In this document: positions 1 to 10,479 of the stretch, piece after piece | Numbering within the stretch: position 1 is the first letter of the stretch | How the letters are laid out: every line of letters begins with the position of its first letter | NCBI GenBank assembly: GCA_026214975.1 | Contig: CM047808.1 | Location: 67,420,583-67,484,582, forward strand | Reading direction: 5' to 3' | Origin: Gentiana macrophylla | Lineage: Eukaryota > Streptophyta > Magnoliopsida > Gentianales > Gentianaceae | DNA: 64,000 nt | Program-made: the position numbers and the translations under genes | The notes under the pieces: generated by a model | What the model was told of the DNA's origin: nothing | Seen by the model: the letters and a program-made list of their open reading frames with translations, nothing else | The model's database searches: none

Positions 1-540
1 AAGGATACCCGTTTATCATCCAAAGCGGGATTTCAAATCAACCAAACCACAAACCACATCCATAATCATTACCAAACAACCCATTCATCACCCATCACAA
101 CACCACATCACCAAAACAGAGCAGAAGGAAAAACCAAAACCAGAAAAAAAACAAATTAAGGTGACATTCAAGAAAACGAGCCGACTCAAAGATCGAACTC
201 ACAAAAACGTGAATGAAATCCAGAAAAGTTGTTACTAACTTACCAAGTAGGGTGAGTAGATGCTGATCGAGATGAAGATTAGTCCAAACAACACCAAATT
301 GGCTCCCAAAATCGGATTTTTCTCTCAAAAAGTCGGACTGAAGTGGGTCCTGATTCTCCAAAAATATCGTGTTTTGGGGGATTTGGGTATGAAAATCAAA
401 GAGAGGGTATCAAGGGCGGCCTATAGCACTTTGAATCGCTCGAAATGGTTTAGAATCGACGATTTTAGGGCAAAAGGAGGGAGAGAAACCGTTTTTGCGT
501 TTTGAAATTCTGAAAAAGTGAGGGTTCACTCGATGATGGG
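1..540 (-). other. Non-coding transcribed-leader-like region downstream of a TATA box
   Basis: No convincing coding sequence is seen. Read on the minus strand, it follows the TATA box at 541-550 and looks like a leader. A good splice donor (GGTAAGTT, minus strand, 239-244) lies about 300 bases downstream of that TATA box, after a short open frame beginning at 361. It could be an internal promoter and first exon for a 3' ORF, or the R-U5 part of another LTR. It does not resemble the sequence downstream of the TATA box near 9117. Confidence 0.3.
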
Positions 541-775
541 GTATATATAGACAGAGGTTGGACGTTCGTCCAACTCAGTGGACGGGCGTCCACTGGGAAA
601 TCAGATGAACTGGACGGGCGTCCAGTTTATTAGACGCTCGTCCAAGATTTGAAATCACATACATGTGATTGGAGGAATAAAGCGCACGGGCGTCCAGGCT
701 TAGTGGACGCTCGTCCTGAAATTGGTCAAGGCGGACGGGCGTCCAGAGTTCTGGACGGGCGTCCACGCAGTTTAA
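541..775 (-). promoter_or_regulatory. Cluster of GGACG..CGTCC inverted repeats beside a TATA box
   Basis: Eight copies or near copies of a GGACGggCGTCC motif occur in about 220 bases. Three are near-perfect inverted repeats whose flanks also pair: 558-573 (7-base arms), 577-594 (8-base arms) and 608-627 (9-base arms). On the minus strand the cluster lies just upstream of TATATATA at 541-550, as upstream promoter elements would. Comparable clusters lie at 7764-7959 and 9157-9328. Confidence 0.55.
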
Positions 776-911
776 GTGCAAAAATCATAAAATTCCCATA
801 CACATCAAATTCAAAATTTCCCTTCTTATTAAACTTTTATAAATCCTCAAAAATACAAATAAAAAGCAAATGAAGTACAAAATTACTAATAAATAAAAAC
901 AAATGGAAAAC

Positions 912-961
912 AGTGGGTTGCCTCCCACTCAGCGCTTTTGTTTTACGTCGTTTGCTCGACG
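912..961 (-). other. Two-hairpin motif, copy after the 3' ORF
   Basis: Two short hairpins are separated by a conserved AGCGCTTTTG-type spacer. Hairpin A (912-929) has arms AGTGGG/CCCACT around loop TTGCCT. Hairpin B (946-961) has arms CGTCG/CGACG around loop TTTGCT. A second copy at 1503-1550 has the same layout but different, still pairing, stems. On the transcript strand it follows the small 3' ORF. Confidence 0.6.
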
Positions 962-977
962 AAACATCCTAAGAACG

Positions 978-1395
978 CTAGTCATCATAAATGTCCGACC
1001 AATCGATCACTCGAATGAGACGGCGGAGCATGTCAATCGCCGGAGGGAAATCATACTCATCTTGTAAACCCCGGTCCTCCTCACCATACTACATCAACAC
1101 CTCGAAAGTGCTCGCTTGCAAAGACTAGCGCTAAATCTGTCAGCATCGGATCATTGAGGATGGTGTAAGGACGTCCTAGAGCCGCCTGTAACTCCTCAGT
1201 AGTAAAGTCTCCACCTCCCGAACAACGGGGAACAATGAGAACATAGGTGACCGTCTTGACGCGGGTACTAATGTCAAAATCTACGTGCAAAACGATGGTT
1301 CCTCCCGGCCCGTCATCTACAGTAATGAGTGGAATCCTCCTAAGGAAAGGTAACTCCTCTGGCTGAACACCGAAATCCATATCTAGAAAGCACAA
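978..1395 (-). pseudogene. Small unrecognised 3' ORF between two copies of the two-hairpin motif
   Basis: A 104-codon frame runs from 1395 to a TGA at 1081. After a one-base shift near 1083-1091 the sequence stays open for about 34 more codons, ending in an acidic tail (SDIYDD) at a TAG at 978. That suggests an original product of about 137 residues with one frameshift, though the TGA may be the real end. I do not recognise the protein. No membrane segment or catalytic motif is evident. It lies where Athila elements often carry a post-pol (env-position) ORF, but nothing here shows an envelope protein. A likely internal start is the methionine at 1380. Confidence 0.4.
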
Positions 1396-1502
1396 CTAAC
1401 TGACAGATAAAAACAAGAGCTTAATAAGGCTAAAACTGAATAAACTAAACTTAAATACTAACACTATCAAAGCATAAAACAAAACAACTAAAAGAACGAT
1501 AT

Positions 1503-1550
1503 CTAGGTTGCCCCCTAGTGGCGCTTTTGGTTAATGTCGTTAGCTCGACA
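1503..1550 (-). other. Two-hairpin motif, copy after the pol stop codon
   Basis: Hairpin A (1503-1518) has arms CTAGG/CCTAG and loop TTGCCC. Hairpin B (1535-1550) has arms TGTCG/CGACA and loop TTAGCT. Compared with the copy at 912-961, three stem pairs change on both sides so pairing is kept. On the transcript strand hairpin B begins 10 bases after the pol TGA at 1561-1563. Confidence 0.6.
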
Positions 1551-1560
1551 CATTGTAAGC

Positions 1561-3175
1561 TCAGCCTGGATCAGGCCATTTAACCTTTCTGCCAGCCACT
1601 ACCTCGTGTAAGCTCCGATCAGTAGTGTGGCTGCAGAAACAGCATCTCACACATGGGGTGAAATCTTTGAAAGCTCTCCAAACCTTCTTAAGTTTCCCCA
1701 TAGTTGTGTTCTTTCTCCTCTGACTCCTCTGATGACGTTTAAGTTGTCGCTCCCTTTCTAACTCTTCCATATCAGCACTACCTGCTAGAACTTCTTCAGA
1801 CGGATCACTACCGTCATCCTCGGAGAACACGTCGGGTGATAACTCGTCAAATTCTTCGACCTGAGTAACACCACATCCGAGAATATCGAGAAATTTAACA
1901 ATCAAAGATGTCTCTTTAGGTTCACCAATATAGTGTTTGCATCTTTGACCGTTGACTCGGAACGGTTCACCACTATAACCACGAAGTTCTAGAACGCCTC
2001 CCGGAATGATTTGGAGAATCTCGAAAGGGCCGGACCAACGCGTCCTTAATTTTCCAGGAAACAGATGTAACCTGGAATTATATAGAAGAACTTGTTCGCC
2101 GACATGAAATTCTCTCCTCTTAATCTTAGCATCGTGGAGTAGCTTCATCTTATCCTTACTAATCCTGGCACTTTCATAGGCCTGGAGTCTGAATTCGTCC
2201 AGCTCATGTAGCTGGCCAGAGTCGATGCTTCCCACAAGATTGGGAATCAAAGTTCGTAAACTTTGTAGCCCAATAAGCTCTATGCTCTAACTCGACAGGC
2301 AGATGACAAGGTTTCCCGTAGACCATCTGATATGGTGATGTACCCATGGGGGTCTTATAGGCAGTTCGATATGCCCACAGTACATCATCCAACTTTAGAC
2401 TCCAGTCTTTCCTATGATCAAGTAATGATCTTCTCCAGATCTTCTTAATGCTCTGGTTGCTCTTTCAACCTCGACCACTAGTCATCGGATGATATGGTGT
2501 GCCAATTTTATGCCGGACACCATATTTTTCGAGCACTTTCTCTAGGGGTCGGTTGCAGAAATGCGTCCCTTCATCACTGATCAAGGCACGTGGACATCCA
2601 AACCTCACGAAAATATTCTTCTTTAGAAATTTCATTACCGTTTTATGATCATTGTGAGGAGTGGCTTGGGCCTCCACCCATTTAGACACGTAATCCACGC
2701 AGACTAAGATGTATTTATTACCGCAAGATGATGGGAATGGTCCCATAAAATCGATACCCCATACATCAAAGACTTCGATTCGAGGATGGGTTTTAAAGGC
2801 ATGTCAAAACGCCTTGTCGAGTACCGGTTCTTTGGCACCTATCACAAGCTTTCTGAAAGCTTCCGTATCTTTAAAGATCGTAGGCCAATAGAAACCGGAT
2901 TGAAAGATCTTAGCAACGGTTTTCCACGGACCAAAGTGACCTCCTGTGGGTCCACCGTGGCAATCGCTCAATGATGTCACGTTGCTCGGATTTCGAATAC
3001 ATCTCCTAAGCAAACCATCTTTACAGATCTTGAAAAGATAAGGTTCATCCCAAACGAAATATTTTAAATCCGAGAAGAACTTTTTCTTCTCCTCGATAAG
3101 ACATCTCGGATCGAGATAACGGCCATGAAGGTAGTTTACAATGGAAGAATACCATGGAACATCAGGAGCGGCCAT
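1561..3175 (-). pseudogene. Athila-type integrase, broken
   Basis: Integrase inserts the element's cDNA into chromosomal DNA. Three parts follow in transcript order. A zinc-binding H2C2-type region lies in 2804-3175 (GGHFGPWKT, GFYWPTIFKD), with its CxxC half damaged. The catalytic core is in 2465-2746, with the D(YVSKWVEA) and D(EGTHF) surroundings of the DDE triad. The core end and C-terminal domain fall in 1561-2392 ([19 protein letters not shown], then GKLRTRWSGPF). The pieces lie in different frames, so no functional enzyme is made. The tail after the GPF/Y-like motif is long, basic and serine-rich, and ends at TGA 1561-1563, next to the two-hairpin motif. Confidence 0.8.
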
Positions 3176-3360
3176 CTATCAACATGATGTTCTCTAGAGG
3201 AAAGTAAAGATCTATATCATCATCGGTTCATTCTTTTCCTCGATTAACATCCTAGACACATGATCCGCTACTACATTCTCAACGCCTTTTGTCCTTAATT
3301 TGAACGCCAAACTCTTGTAGGGTCAATATCCAACGTAGTAAGCGTGGTTTAGCCTCTTTC

Positions 3361-4664
3361 TTAGTCATCGGGTAGTAACGCAGCGCCGTGATCACCCACA
3401 CGATCACTTGAGCTCCTAACAAGTAACTCACGAAACTTGTCCATAGCAAAGACTACGCCGGTAGTTCCTTTCGAGATAGTAGTATAGTTAACTTGAGAGG
3501 GGTTCAATGTGTGACTTATGCGTAATAGATAGGTGGAACTTTCCCTTGATCTTTTGCCCCTAGAAAAAGACCAACAAAGATAGTTTGATGCGTCGCACAT
3601 AAGCTCAAATGGTAGGTTCCAATCAAGCGATATAAGAATCGGAGCGGATATTAAACGATCCTTAAGCTCTCAAACGCTTGCTTGCGGCTTGCATCAAAAT
3701 TAAACTCAACGTCTTCCTTTAGTAAAGTGGGATGAGGGCTTGGCTATCTTGGAGAAATCTTGAATGAACCTCCTATAGAAGCCGACATGTCCGAGAAAAC
3801 CTCGGACTTCCCGAACATTCTTAGGGTAACTCATCTTCTCAATAGCTTCTACCTTGGCCCTATCTACTTTATACCTTTGGCGGAGATCTTGTGGCCAAGA
3901 ACTATTCCTTCATCTACCATGAAATGGCATTTTTCCCAATTAAGTACTAGGTTCTTTTCACACATCTGGATAACACTGATCAAGATTGTCAAGGCAATCA
4001 TCAAAAGATCGACCAAAAACCGAAAAATCATCCATAAAAATCTCCATACACTTTTCTACAAGCCCGTCAAAGATGGCCAAGATACATCATTGAAATGTAG
4101 CCTGGGCATTGCAGAGACCGAACGGCATTCGCTCTATATGCGAATGTACCATAAGAAGCAGTGAAGGTGGTCTTTTCTTGGTCATTTGGATCAATGGGTA
4201 TATCGGAAGTATCCTCGAATATCCATCTAGAAACAAGAGAATGCGTGTGCCCCGGGGCACGCTCGAGCATCCGGTCAATGAATGGAAGGGAAAGTGATCT
4301 TTCATGGTTACCTCATTGAGCTTTGATAATCGATGCACTCAGTAACCGAAGAACAAGCCTCAATGCAATTTCCTCTCCTTCTCATTCTTTTCAATTGTAA
4401 TTCCACCTTTTTGGGAACTACTTGAGTCGGGAAACCCATTCACTATCCGCGATGGCATAAATGATTCCCATGTCCGTAAGTTTAATGATTTCTTTTAACG
4501 ACTTCTTGCATATGAGGGTTAAGCCCATTTGGGGCTGTCTGACGACACACTTGGCGCCTCATTCGTCTTGATCTTGTGCATGCAGATGTCGGAGATATTC
4601 CCGATATCTCTACTTGCCAACCAAAAGCTTTTTCATTCTTCTTCAAGACGTTAATCGGTTTCAT
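3361..4664 (-). pseudogene. Athila-type reverse transcriptase-RNase H, broken
   Basis: This is the remnant of the enzyme that copies element RNA to DNA. The N-terminal part at 4482-4664 has KAFGW, GISPT and LNPHM. RT core fragments at 4067-4338 contain LFLDGYS, IPIDPNDQEKTTF and MPFGLCNAQATFQ, but alternate between two frames. The RNase H part at 3361-3600 retains MCDASNY and LNPSQVNYTT. The catalytic YxDD segment between 3600 and 4067 was not recovered in an open frame. Multiple frameshifts make this clearly non-functional. Confidence 0.8.
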
Positions 4665-4997
4665 TTCTTGGCACGGGAAAGCTTGGGAGATATGATTAAA
4701 GGAAGCTTGTCGCCTCTCTTAAGAACACATACTTAAGATGTTTAGTAACGGCTTCAACACCAAACCCATGGGGGCTTCTAAACTAGACTTGAGATCTCCA
4801 CTTTTCAACTCAATATCATTGAGTTTACTCGTGGTCCCACCGCCAAAGCTTCTCCTTCCAACAGCTTCTTCCTCAAAATCACCGCTAGTTGATCCAGATT
4901 CACCCTACCATGAGTATTCAAGTTATCTACTAATCGCTCATATTCTCGCGCTTCTACACCATGACTTGCTTATCCATATAGTCGGTGAAATCATCCG

Positions 4998-5522
4998 TCA
5001 TATAATCAATGGAAAAGCCGGTTGGAGGGCAGAGGGTACTTGAATGGACTTTAAGACATTGTAACTCACCTCTTGGTCACCAACTCGGATAGTCACTTGC
5101 CCGCCATCGCGATCGATGAGAGCTCGAGTGTAGATAAGAAAGGTCTTCCTAGAATCAAGGAACGTTTTGTCTTTCTCTATATCTAAGACATACCAATCAA
5201 CTGGAAAGGTAAATCGATCAATCTGAACCAAAACGTCTTTTAGATTCCTCAAGCTTTCTTAGAGGATCTATCCATGAATTGTAAACTCATAGTAGTGGGT
5301 TCTAGAAGACTTTGTAAACCGAAATGCTTGCATCTGAGACATTGGCATAAGGCTTATAGAGGCACCTAGATCACACAAAGAATTGGGGAAGACTAGACCT
5401 CCCATCAAAGCTGTAAGTACAAATTTGCTGTGGTCACCTCTTTTAATTGGTAAGTTTTCATAATTGATCATGGAACAATCCTCACCAATATGCCTTTCCA
5501 TGCCTGCTAATTTCTTTTTCAA
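4998..5522 (-). pseudogene. Athila-type aspartic protease, broken
   Basis: Retroviral-type aspartic protease that would process the Gag-Pol polyprotein. The 5268-5522 frame contains LCDLGASISLMP, the active-site loop in which the usual DTG is DLG, as is typical of Athila. The 4998-5252 frame holds the C-terminal half (DVLVQIDRFTFPVDWYVLD, ALIDRDGGQVTIRVGD). The two frames are adjacent but separated by a stop and frameshift. Confidence 0.75.
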
Positions 5523-5641
5523 GACACAACATCCTTGATAAATTTTGTATACTTAGGCATCTCGACTAAGACATCCGACAATGGAAGATTCACTGAGTAT
5601 TCTTCAAAAGGTTTAGCACCTTTCGCACTTCTTATCCTCAA

Positions 5642-7632
5642 TCAAAGGAATGTTGCTCTTTCTCGGTGGAAATGGAAGTTTCTTAAGGTCATCCTCGAAA
5701 AAACCTTTTTCGAGGATGCACTGACAGCTCTGTCTTCCAGATCCTTCCAACGAACCATTTTTTCAGATTTCTCAGTAGTCGGGGGATCAGCCTTCTGACT
5801 TTCGCTTGCTTTTTCGGTCCTCAAAGGATCAGCCACTTGAGGATCACCAAATTCTTCACCTCTCTCAGGATCACCACCTGAGTTTTCTCTTGCAGTTGAG
5901 GGGAGTGTAGGTGCTCGGCTTCCCTCCCGCCTTATCAATGGCGAGAGGGCTAGTGGTTTTCGGATGGGAAGGACCACTAACTTGAGTACCGCTCCTAAGA
6001 TTCATTGCACTTGGCCTCCTCCTTACCGTATTGAATTGATGGCACGAGGTCAAGACATTGGCCTTTGTTCAAATCGGCTGAGCAACTTGACCACCCTTCG
6101 GATTCTTCTCGGTGGGCGGCGGCAACGCCTGGGGTCTAGAAGCTAAGCTGTCAAATTGATTGCCCAATTTGTCTCTCAAGATTCTTCATCGATCTACTTT
6201 GCTCTTCCAACTTAGCCTCAAGATTTGTAGGTTGGGAGGGGCCTTGAGAGTTTTGGTGATTTGGAGCATAGGGTGGTGGGCCGACTTTGAAATTGAGAAT
6301 TTGAATGGAAGGCCAATTCGATTGAATTTTTGCGTAGGATTGGAAAAATTCGAGTTTTGATTCTCGATTAAACCTGTGGTTTCTATTGAAATTGATTGAA
6401 TTAAAATTCGAGTTGGGATTGAAATTTGAAGATGGATTAAACCCTTGGTTTTGAAAATTGCCACGACACGAAACCGATTGAACCTTTGATTGTTCTCGCC
6501 ATAGAATGCATTCACTTCGCATTACGTCCGCTCATAGGCGTAATTTAGAAGTGTGCCCCAACTCGTCACAATTTTGACATGTGACTTGATTTATCTATCC
6601 ATAATCATGAAGCAGATTAACTTTGATAAGGTGCAGGGGATTAAATTGACATTGGCCATTCATATGGCGGTCGACAAACAATTTTTTCGCAATCTGTAAC
6701 CCGAGGGTTCGCTAAAAAGAGGAAGTTTGATTTATAGGATTGGAAACTTGAGGGAGGCCATCTCGCTTTGCAAAGATGGCAATCAAACTTTGTAAATTGA
6801 CTTCCTCAACCTTGGGAGGAGGAGGTGTGCTGAATTGCTTGATAAGAGGGGCATAGTTATATTTGGCAATGTCCTCAAACAATGCCCATCCTCATCAGCG
6901 TTTTCTTCTTGAAGGCCCCGCCAGAAGAACTATTGACCATGCCTTTTGTAAGCTCGGTCAATCCATCGAAGAATGTATTGACTTGCCTTTCGGTGGCAAG
7001 CCATGGTGGGGCATTTTCTAAGAAGGGACTTGAATCTCTTCCAACACTCGAAGAAAGATTCATTCTCTTTTCGATAGAATGTGAAAATGTCATTTAAGCA
7101 ATCAATGTCTTTGAAGGTGGAAAATATTGACTCAAGAACTCCTTTTCGAGTTACGCAGTGTGGTGATAGATTCGAAGGGGAGAGGTGTACCACTCTTTAG
7201 CCTCTCCTTCGAGAGAAAAAGGAAAAAGTTTAAGTTTAATAGCATCCTCACTTACTCCTTGGATGCGTGTAGTACCGCATATCTCTAAGAATGTGTGTAA
7301 GTGGGTATCATGATTCTCCGATTGGTAGCCGTGAAAAATTGATGCGTCTTTGCATCATCCGGATAAGTCCTGGCTTCACTCAAAAGTTTGTGCAAGAATT
7401 TGGAATAACAATAGCCGGGTTGACCTTGACTTCGCCTGGCATGGCGAGTCCGCCAATGTACGTCTATTATTATCGCCATTATCACAAAATCGTGATTTCT
7501 CTTGCTAGTTGTTCTTCAAGATCTCGCCGCTCTGTCACCGAACGCAGAACGGAAATTCCGCTGCTTGGCGGACTATGGTTCGCTTCGGGTCGTGGGTGTA
7601 TATTAACAAACCCTTTGACTCCGAGTTTGCAT
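5642..7632 (-). pseudogene. Athila-type gag, broken
   Basis: Gag is the structural capsid protein. The start is taken at the ATG at 7630-7632 because the product begins MQTRSQ, a common Athila Gag start. A capsid-core fragment at 6930-7193 contains ESFFECWKRFKSLLRKCP. A low-complexity Asn/Phe-rich stretch lies at 6186-6522, followed by charged, Pro- and Glu-rich spacer (5642-5977) leading into the protease. At least four frame changes are needed to follow it. Pieces at 6530-6930 are too damaged to assign. Confidence 0.65.
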
Positions 7633-8219
7633 AAACGGACCAAAAACAAGTGGAACAAAACCTAAAAACTAAGAAGAGATCAAAGCCTAAACTAAAAATT
7701 AAAAGCCTAAAGAGAGAGGAAAGGAAAAGAAGAAAGGAAACAAAAGTGTTAAAGAAAACAATACGGACGGACGTCAAAAGATTGGACGGGCGCCCAGATG
7801 AAATTGAGGTCGGACGGGCGTTTAGTAATGTAAACGCGTCGTCTGGATGACAATACTCTGAACGGGCGCCCAAAAGTTATAGACGCCGTCTAAGTGACTA
7901 AAGCAGAGCAGAATTGATAATTTTCAGCCGGACGGGCGCCCAATATCCAGGCGCCCGCTTGCTCACGGGAAAACTTAGAACGAACAGAATTTGCAGATAA
8001 AGCAAGAAGGAAGGAAGAACGTCAGGAAAAAGCAGAAAACAGAAGATCTAACTTCAAGAAAATACTAAGGAAAGTTTTAAACCCTAATTATCTACTTAAC
8101 AACTACCTAAAACAATTATCAACTAAAAGCAGGAATGTAAAACGGATTAAAACAGAAAACGAAACAAAAACAAACAGAAAACAAAAAAGGAAAACGAAGT
8201 ATGGAGGCTAATGCCGGGT
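7633..8219 (-). other. Untranslated leader of the Athila element with a second GGACG..CGCCC cluster
   Basis: No coding sequence is seen. At 7764-7959 there are six variants of GGACGGGCGCCC, several self-complementary around GGGCGCCC. On the transcript strand a pyrimidine-rich tract (about 7670-7750) separates them from the gag start at 7632. Confidence 0.5.
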
Positions 8220-9702
8220 CGATCTTACGGGGAACTAAACGATTGTGGTTTCTAGTTTTTATCTAACTAACCTATGTCACGATTACTAAGCTAAATAACG
8301 GATAAAAATAAACAACATCTTTTGTAAATTAAACTTTACTAAAACGTAAAAGCGACGTAAGAGATGATCTAAAGCCGGAAAGATACGGGCCTGCGAACCA
8401 ATTTAAACTAACTAATCTAAGATGCGGATAAAAGTAAACTAACTAGACAAATTCAAGCTTTTAAGGATTTAAATCAAATTTATTACGAGCAAACGAGGAT
8501 TGATCCACCTATCCAACAAGCATTGATTCCCTATCTCGATTTTATTGCGTTTTATTGATTGTGGTTTCACCTTACCTAGACATGAACCCTAATTCCTTAG
8601 AAAGTTCATCTATCAATCTATTATCTTCCGATGTGAGATTAACGCGTTTAATAATCAAAGGCGCAAACTTTGTGTTTATAACCTAGTAATCAGACCTATT
8701 AACTTCCGTTATTATAGATTCGAGTTACTATTCTTATTCATGGTGATCTAGGGTTTATTAAGACTTCCATCAATAACAAACAATCAACACATGCATATCT
8801 TCCGATATAAAAGCAAATTAAACATGAATAAACATGAATAAGAAACAACCTTTATTAAAAACTCACAAGATGATCGAAGAAAACAAAATCAACAATTGTT
8901 GGACGGCTTCACAATACTCGTTTGATGAAGCTTTTAGCCTCTGAACATCCTCAAGAACTCAAATTTGCGAAAAAGTACATAAAAGTAACTAGTGTTTTAT
9001 CTAAATTAAGAGCATGAAAATAGGAATAAAAGATGAAAACGCAGCCTAAAGCCGCCCCTGTGTTTAGGGTTTTGAATAATGTGTGTATGATCTCTTATTG
9101 TGAAGAAAACGGCCGACTATATATAGATTTTAAAGTCGGTTTCGCTAAGTCGCCACCGGACGCCTGTCTGAAAACCTTGAACGCCCGTCCACTCTTCAAT
9201 AAAACTTGAATCGGGCCGAGTCATGACCAGGACTTTCGTCCATCCAGCGTCCACTCCAGCGCCCAAACTTCTCGAATCAAAGATGACACCTCGGACGCTC
9301 GTCCACCAGCATCGACGCCCGCCCACTGGGACGGAGATCTGACGCGCTTGATTTGATATGATCGATTTTGATTTATTGATCTTTATCTCTTCTATCTCTA
9401 TCCCACTTCTTCATTATCTCTTTTATCATCAATTAGCTCGAACTTAATCAACCTTTGATCATCTTTTGGGCCTCCAACATGTATCTATAACACATAAAAA
9501 CATCGCAAAATGTAATAATGCTCAAATAATCATAAAATCACAATTAAAACACATAAATCAACCTATTTTGCGATTAACTCTTCTAAAATCTCATTTGCTC
9601 AATATATCCATTAAACCCTCGTTTCTTATGCAATTTAGTACAATTACGGGGAAAAATATCATAGAATATAGCGTTATAAATCGTATAAATTCACCCTTAA
9701 CA
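8220..9702 (-). repeat. Candidate 5' LTR of the Athila element
   Basis: On the minus strand the sequence starts TGTTAAGGG at 9702. It has a cluster of GGACG/CGTCC motifs at 9157-9328, then a TATA box (CTATATATAG, 9117-9126), then about 0.9 kb of U5/leader-like sequence. That is the layout of U3, R and U5. The inner border is uncertain: the sequence near 8200-8240 (CCGGGTCGATC, TTACGGGGAAC) resembles the region around the primer binding site in related elements, but I could not identify the matching tRNA. No partner LTR is in the window to confirm it. Confidence 0.5.
9117..9328 (-). promoter_or_regulatory. LTR promoter: TATA box with upstream palindrome cluster
   Basis: CTATATATAG at 9117-9126 is followed at higher coordinates (upstream on the minus strand) by five diverged GGACG..CGTCC units at 9157-9328, for example CGGACGCTCGTCCAC. 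The arrangement matches that at 541-775, although the surrounding sequence differs. Confidence 0.5.
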
Positions 9703-9710
9703 ATTTGATA

Positions 9711-10190
9711 CACAGCAATCTTCAAAGAATGGAACTAGCAAAGCTGTTGGGCCTAGTACCAAAACTGGTATTAAGTTTGTAGCTGAGCAACTTCCACAAA
9801 CTGAGATAATTGCTGAATCAGTAAAGCCAGTATCACACTGGATAAATCAGTTTTCTAAGAAGACAACTGCATCTACCAACAAAGGTAAATCAAATGGTAG
9901 ATCAGCTGTATCCAATGGAAACCGAAACGGCAAATCAACTGCCAGAACCACAAAAACTAATGAAGTCAGGAACTAGAAAAATTACAATCAAAATAAATCC
10001 AAGAATGTCAATCATTCAAAGATTCACACATTTAGGGGGAAAGGAAGACTATATCCCATTGATGATGATTGGAATTTTACTGAATTCATTAATAAAACTG
10101 ATAATGACAATCATTCCGGATCGAAAACTTATCACAAGTTTGGGTCCAAAACTCAGCAGAGGACTAATCTCGATTCAAGATAAGTCATGA
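9711..10190 (+). pseudogene. Copia gag C-terminal remnant
   Basis: Two overlapping frames encode a Ser/Thr/Lys/Asn-rich stretch (for example KSNGRSAVSNGNRNGKS near 9890) in the position expected for the basic spacer between Gag and the protease. No zinc knuckle is visible here; it would lie in the part removed at 9702. From about 10190 to 10480 all frames carry stops, apart from recognisable scraps leading into the protease. Confidence 0.5.
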
Positions 10191-10479
10191 TACAAAGGTC
10201 AATCCGGACTCTCGATGTGAAGGAATGATAATTATCACTCTAGATTTAATAACAAAAATCAACATGGAAACAAATTTGATCGAGAAGATCTGAGAAATAA
10301 TATAAATAAGACAGTCCGAACATAGATACTATGGGAGTGTGGCTTACATAAATGAAAACAAGTGCAACAATATCCGAAGAATCCCAAATGATATATTCCC
10401 AGAGTTGTAACCGACAATCGACTTCATGGACCCAAACTGAAGTTGGGTACCTAAAAATTCTAATTTTCATTGCAGATAT

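Larger units (their letters stand above)
1..9702 (-). mobile_element. Athila-type Ty3/gypsy retrotransposon, decayed, left part of element outside window
   Basis: On the minus strand the order is LTR-like sequence (9702 downward), leader, gag, protease, RT, RNase H, integrase and a small 3' ORF. Gag, protease and integrase fragments look like the Athila lineage: protease has LCDLGASISLMP, gag starts MQTRSQ, and RT carries RMPFGLCNA-type sequence. The right border is taken at 9702 because the minus strand there reads TGTTAAGGG, a plausible LTR start, and copia coding sequence begins directly beyond it. No matching 3' LTR is visible, so it should lie left of position 1. Every domain is split by stops or frameshifts. 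The element appears to have inserted into the copia gag on its right (inference: the second half of the duplication is not in view). Confidence 0.75.

Noticed and set aside
3760..4164. 134-codon plus-strand ORF
   Set aside because: It lies opposite the Athila RT, has no domain, and its reverse strand encodes clear RT motifs (MPFGLCNA, DPNDQEKTTF).
7285..7665. Overlapping ORFs on both strands near 7.3-7.6 kb
   Set aside because: They lie within the decayed Athila gag and show no domain in either frame beyond the gag start at 7632.
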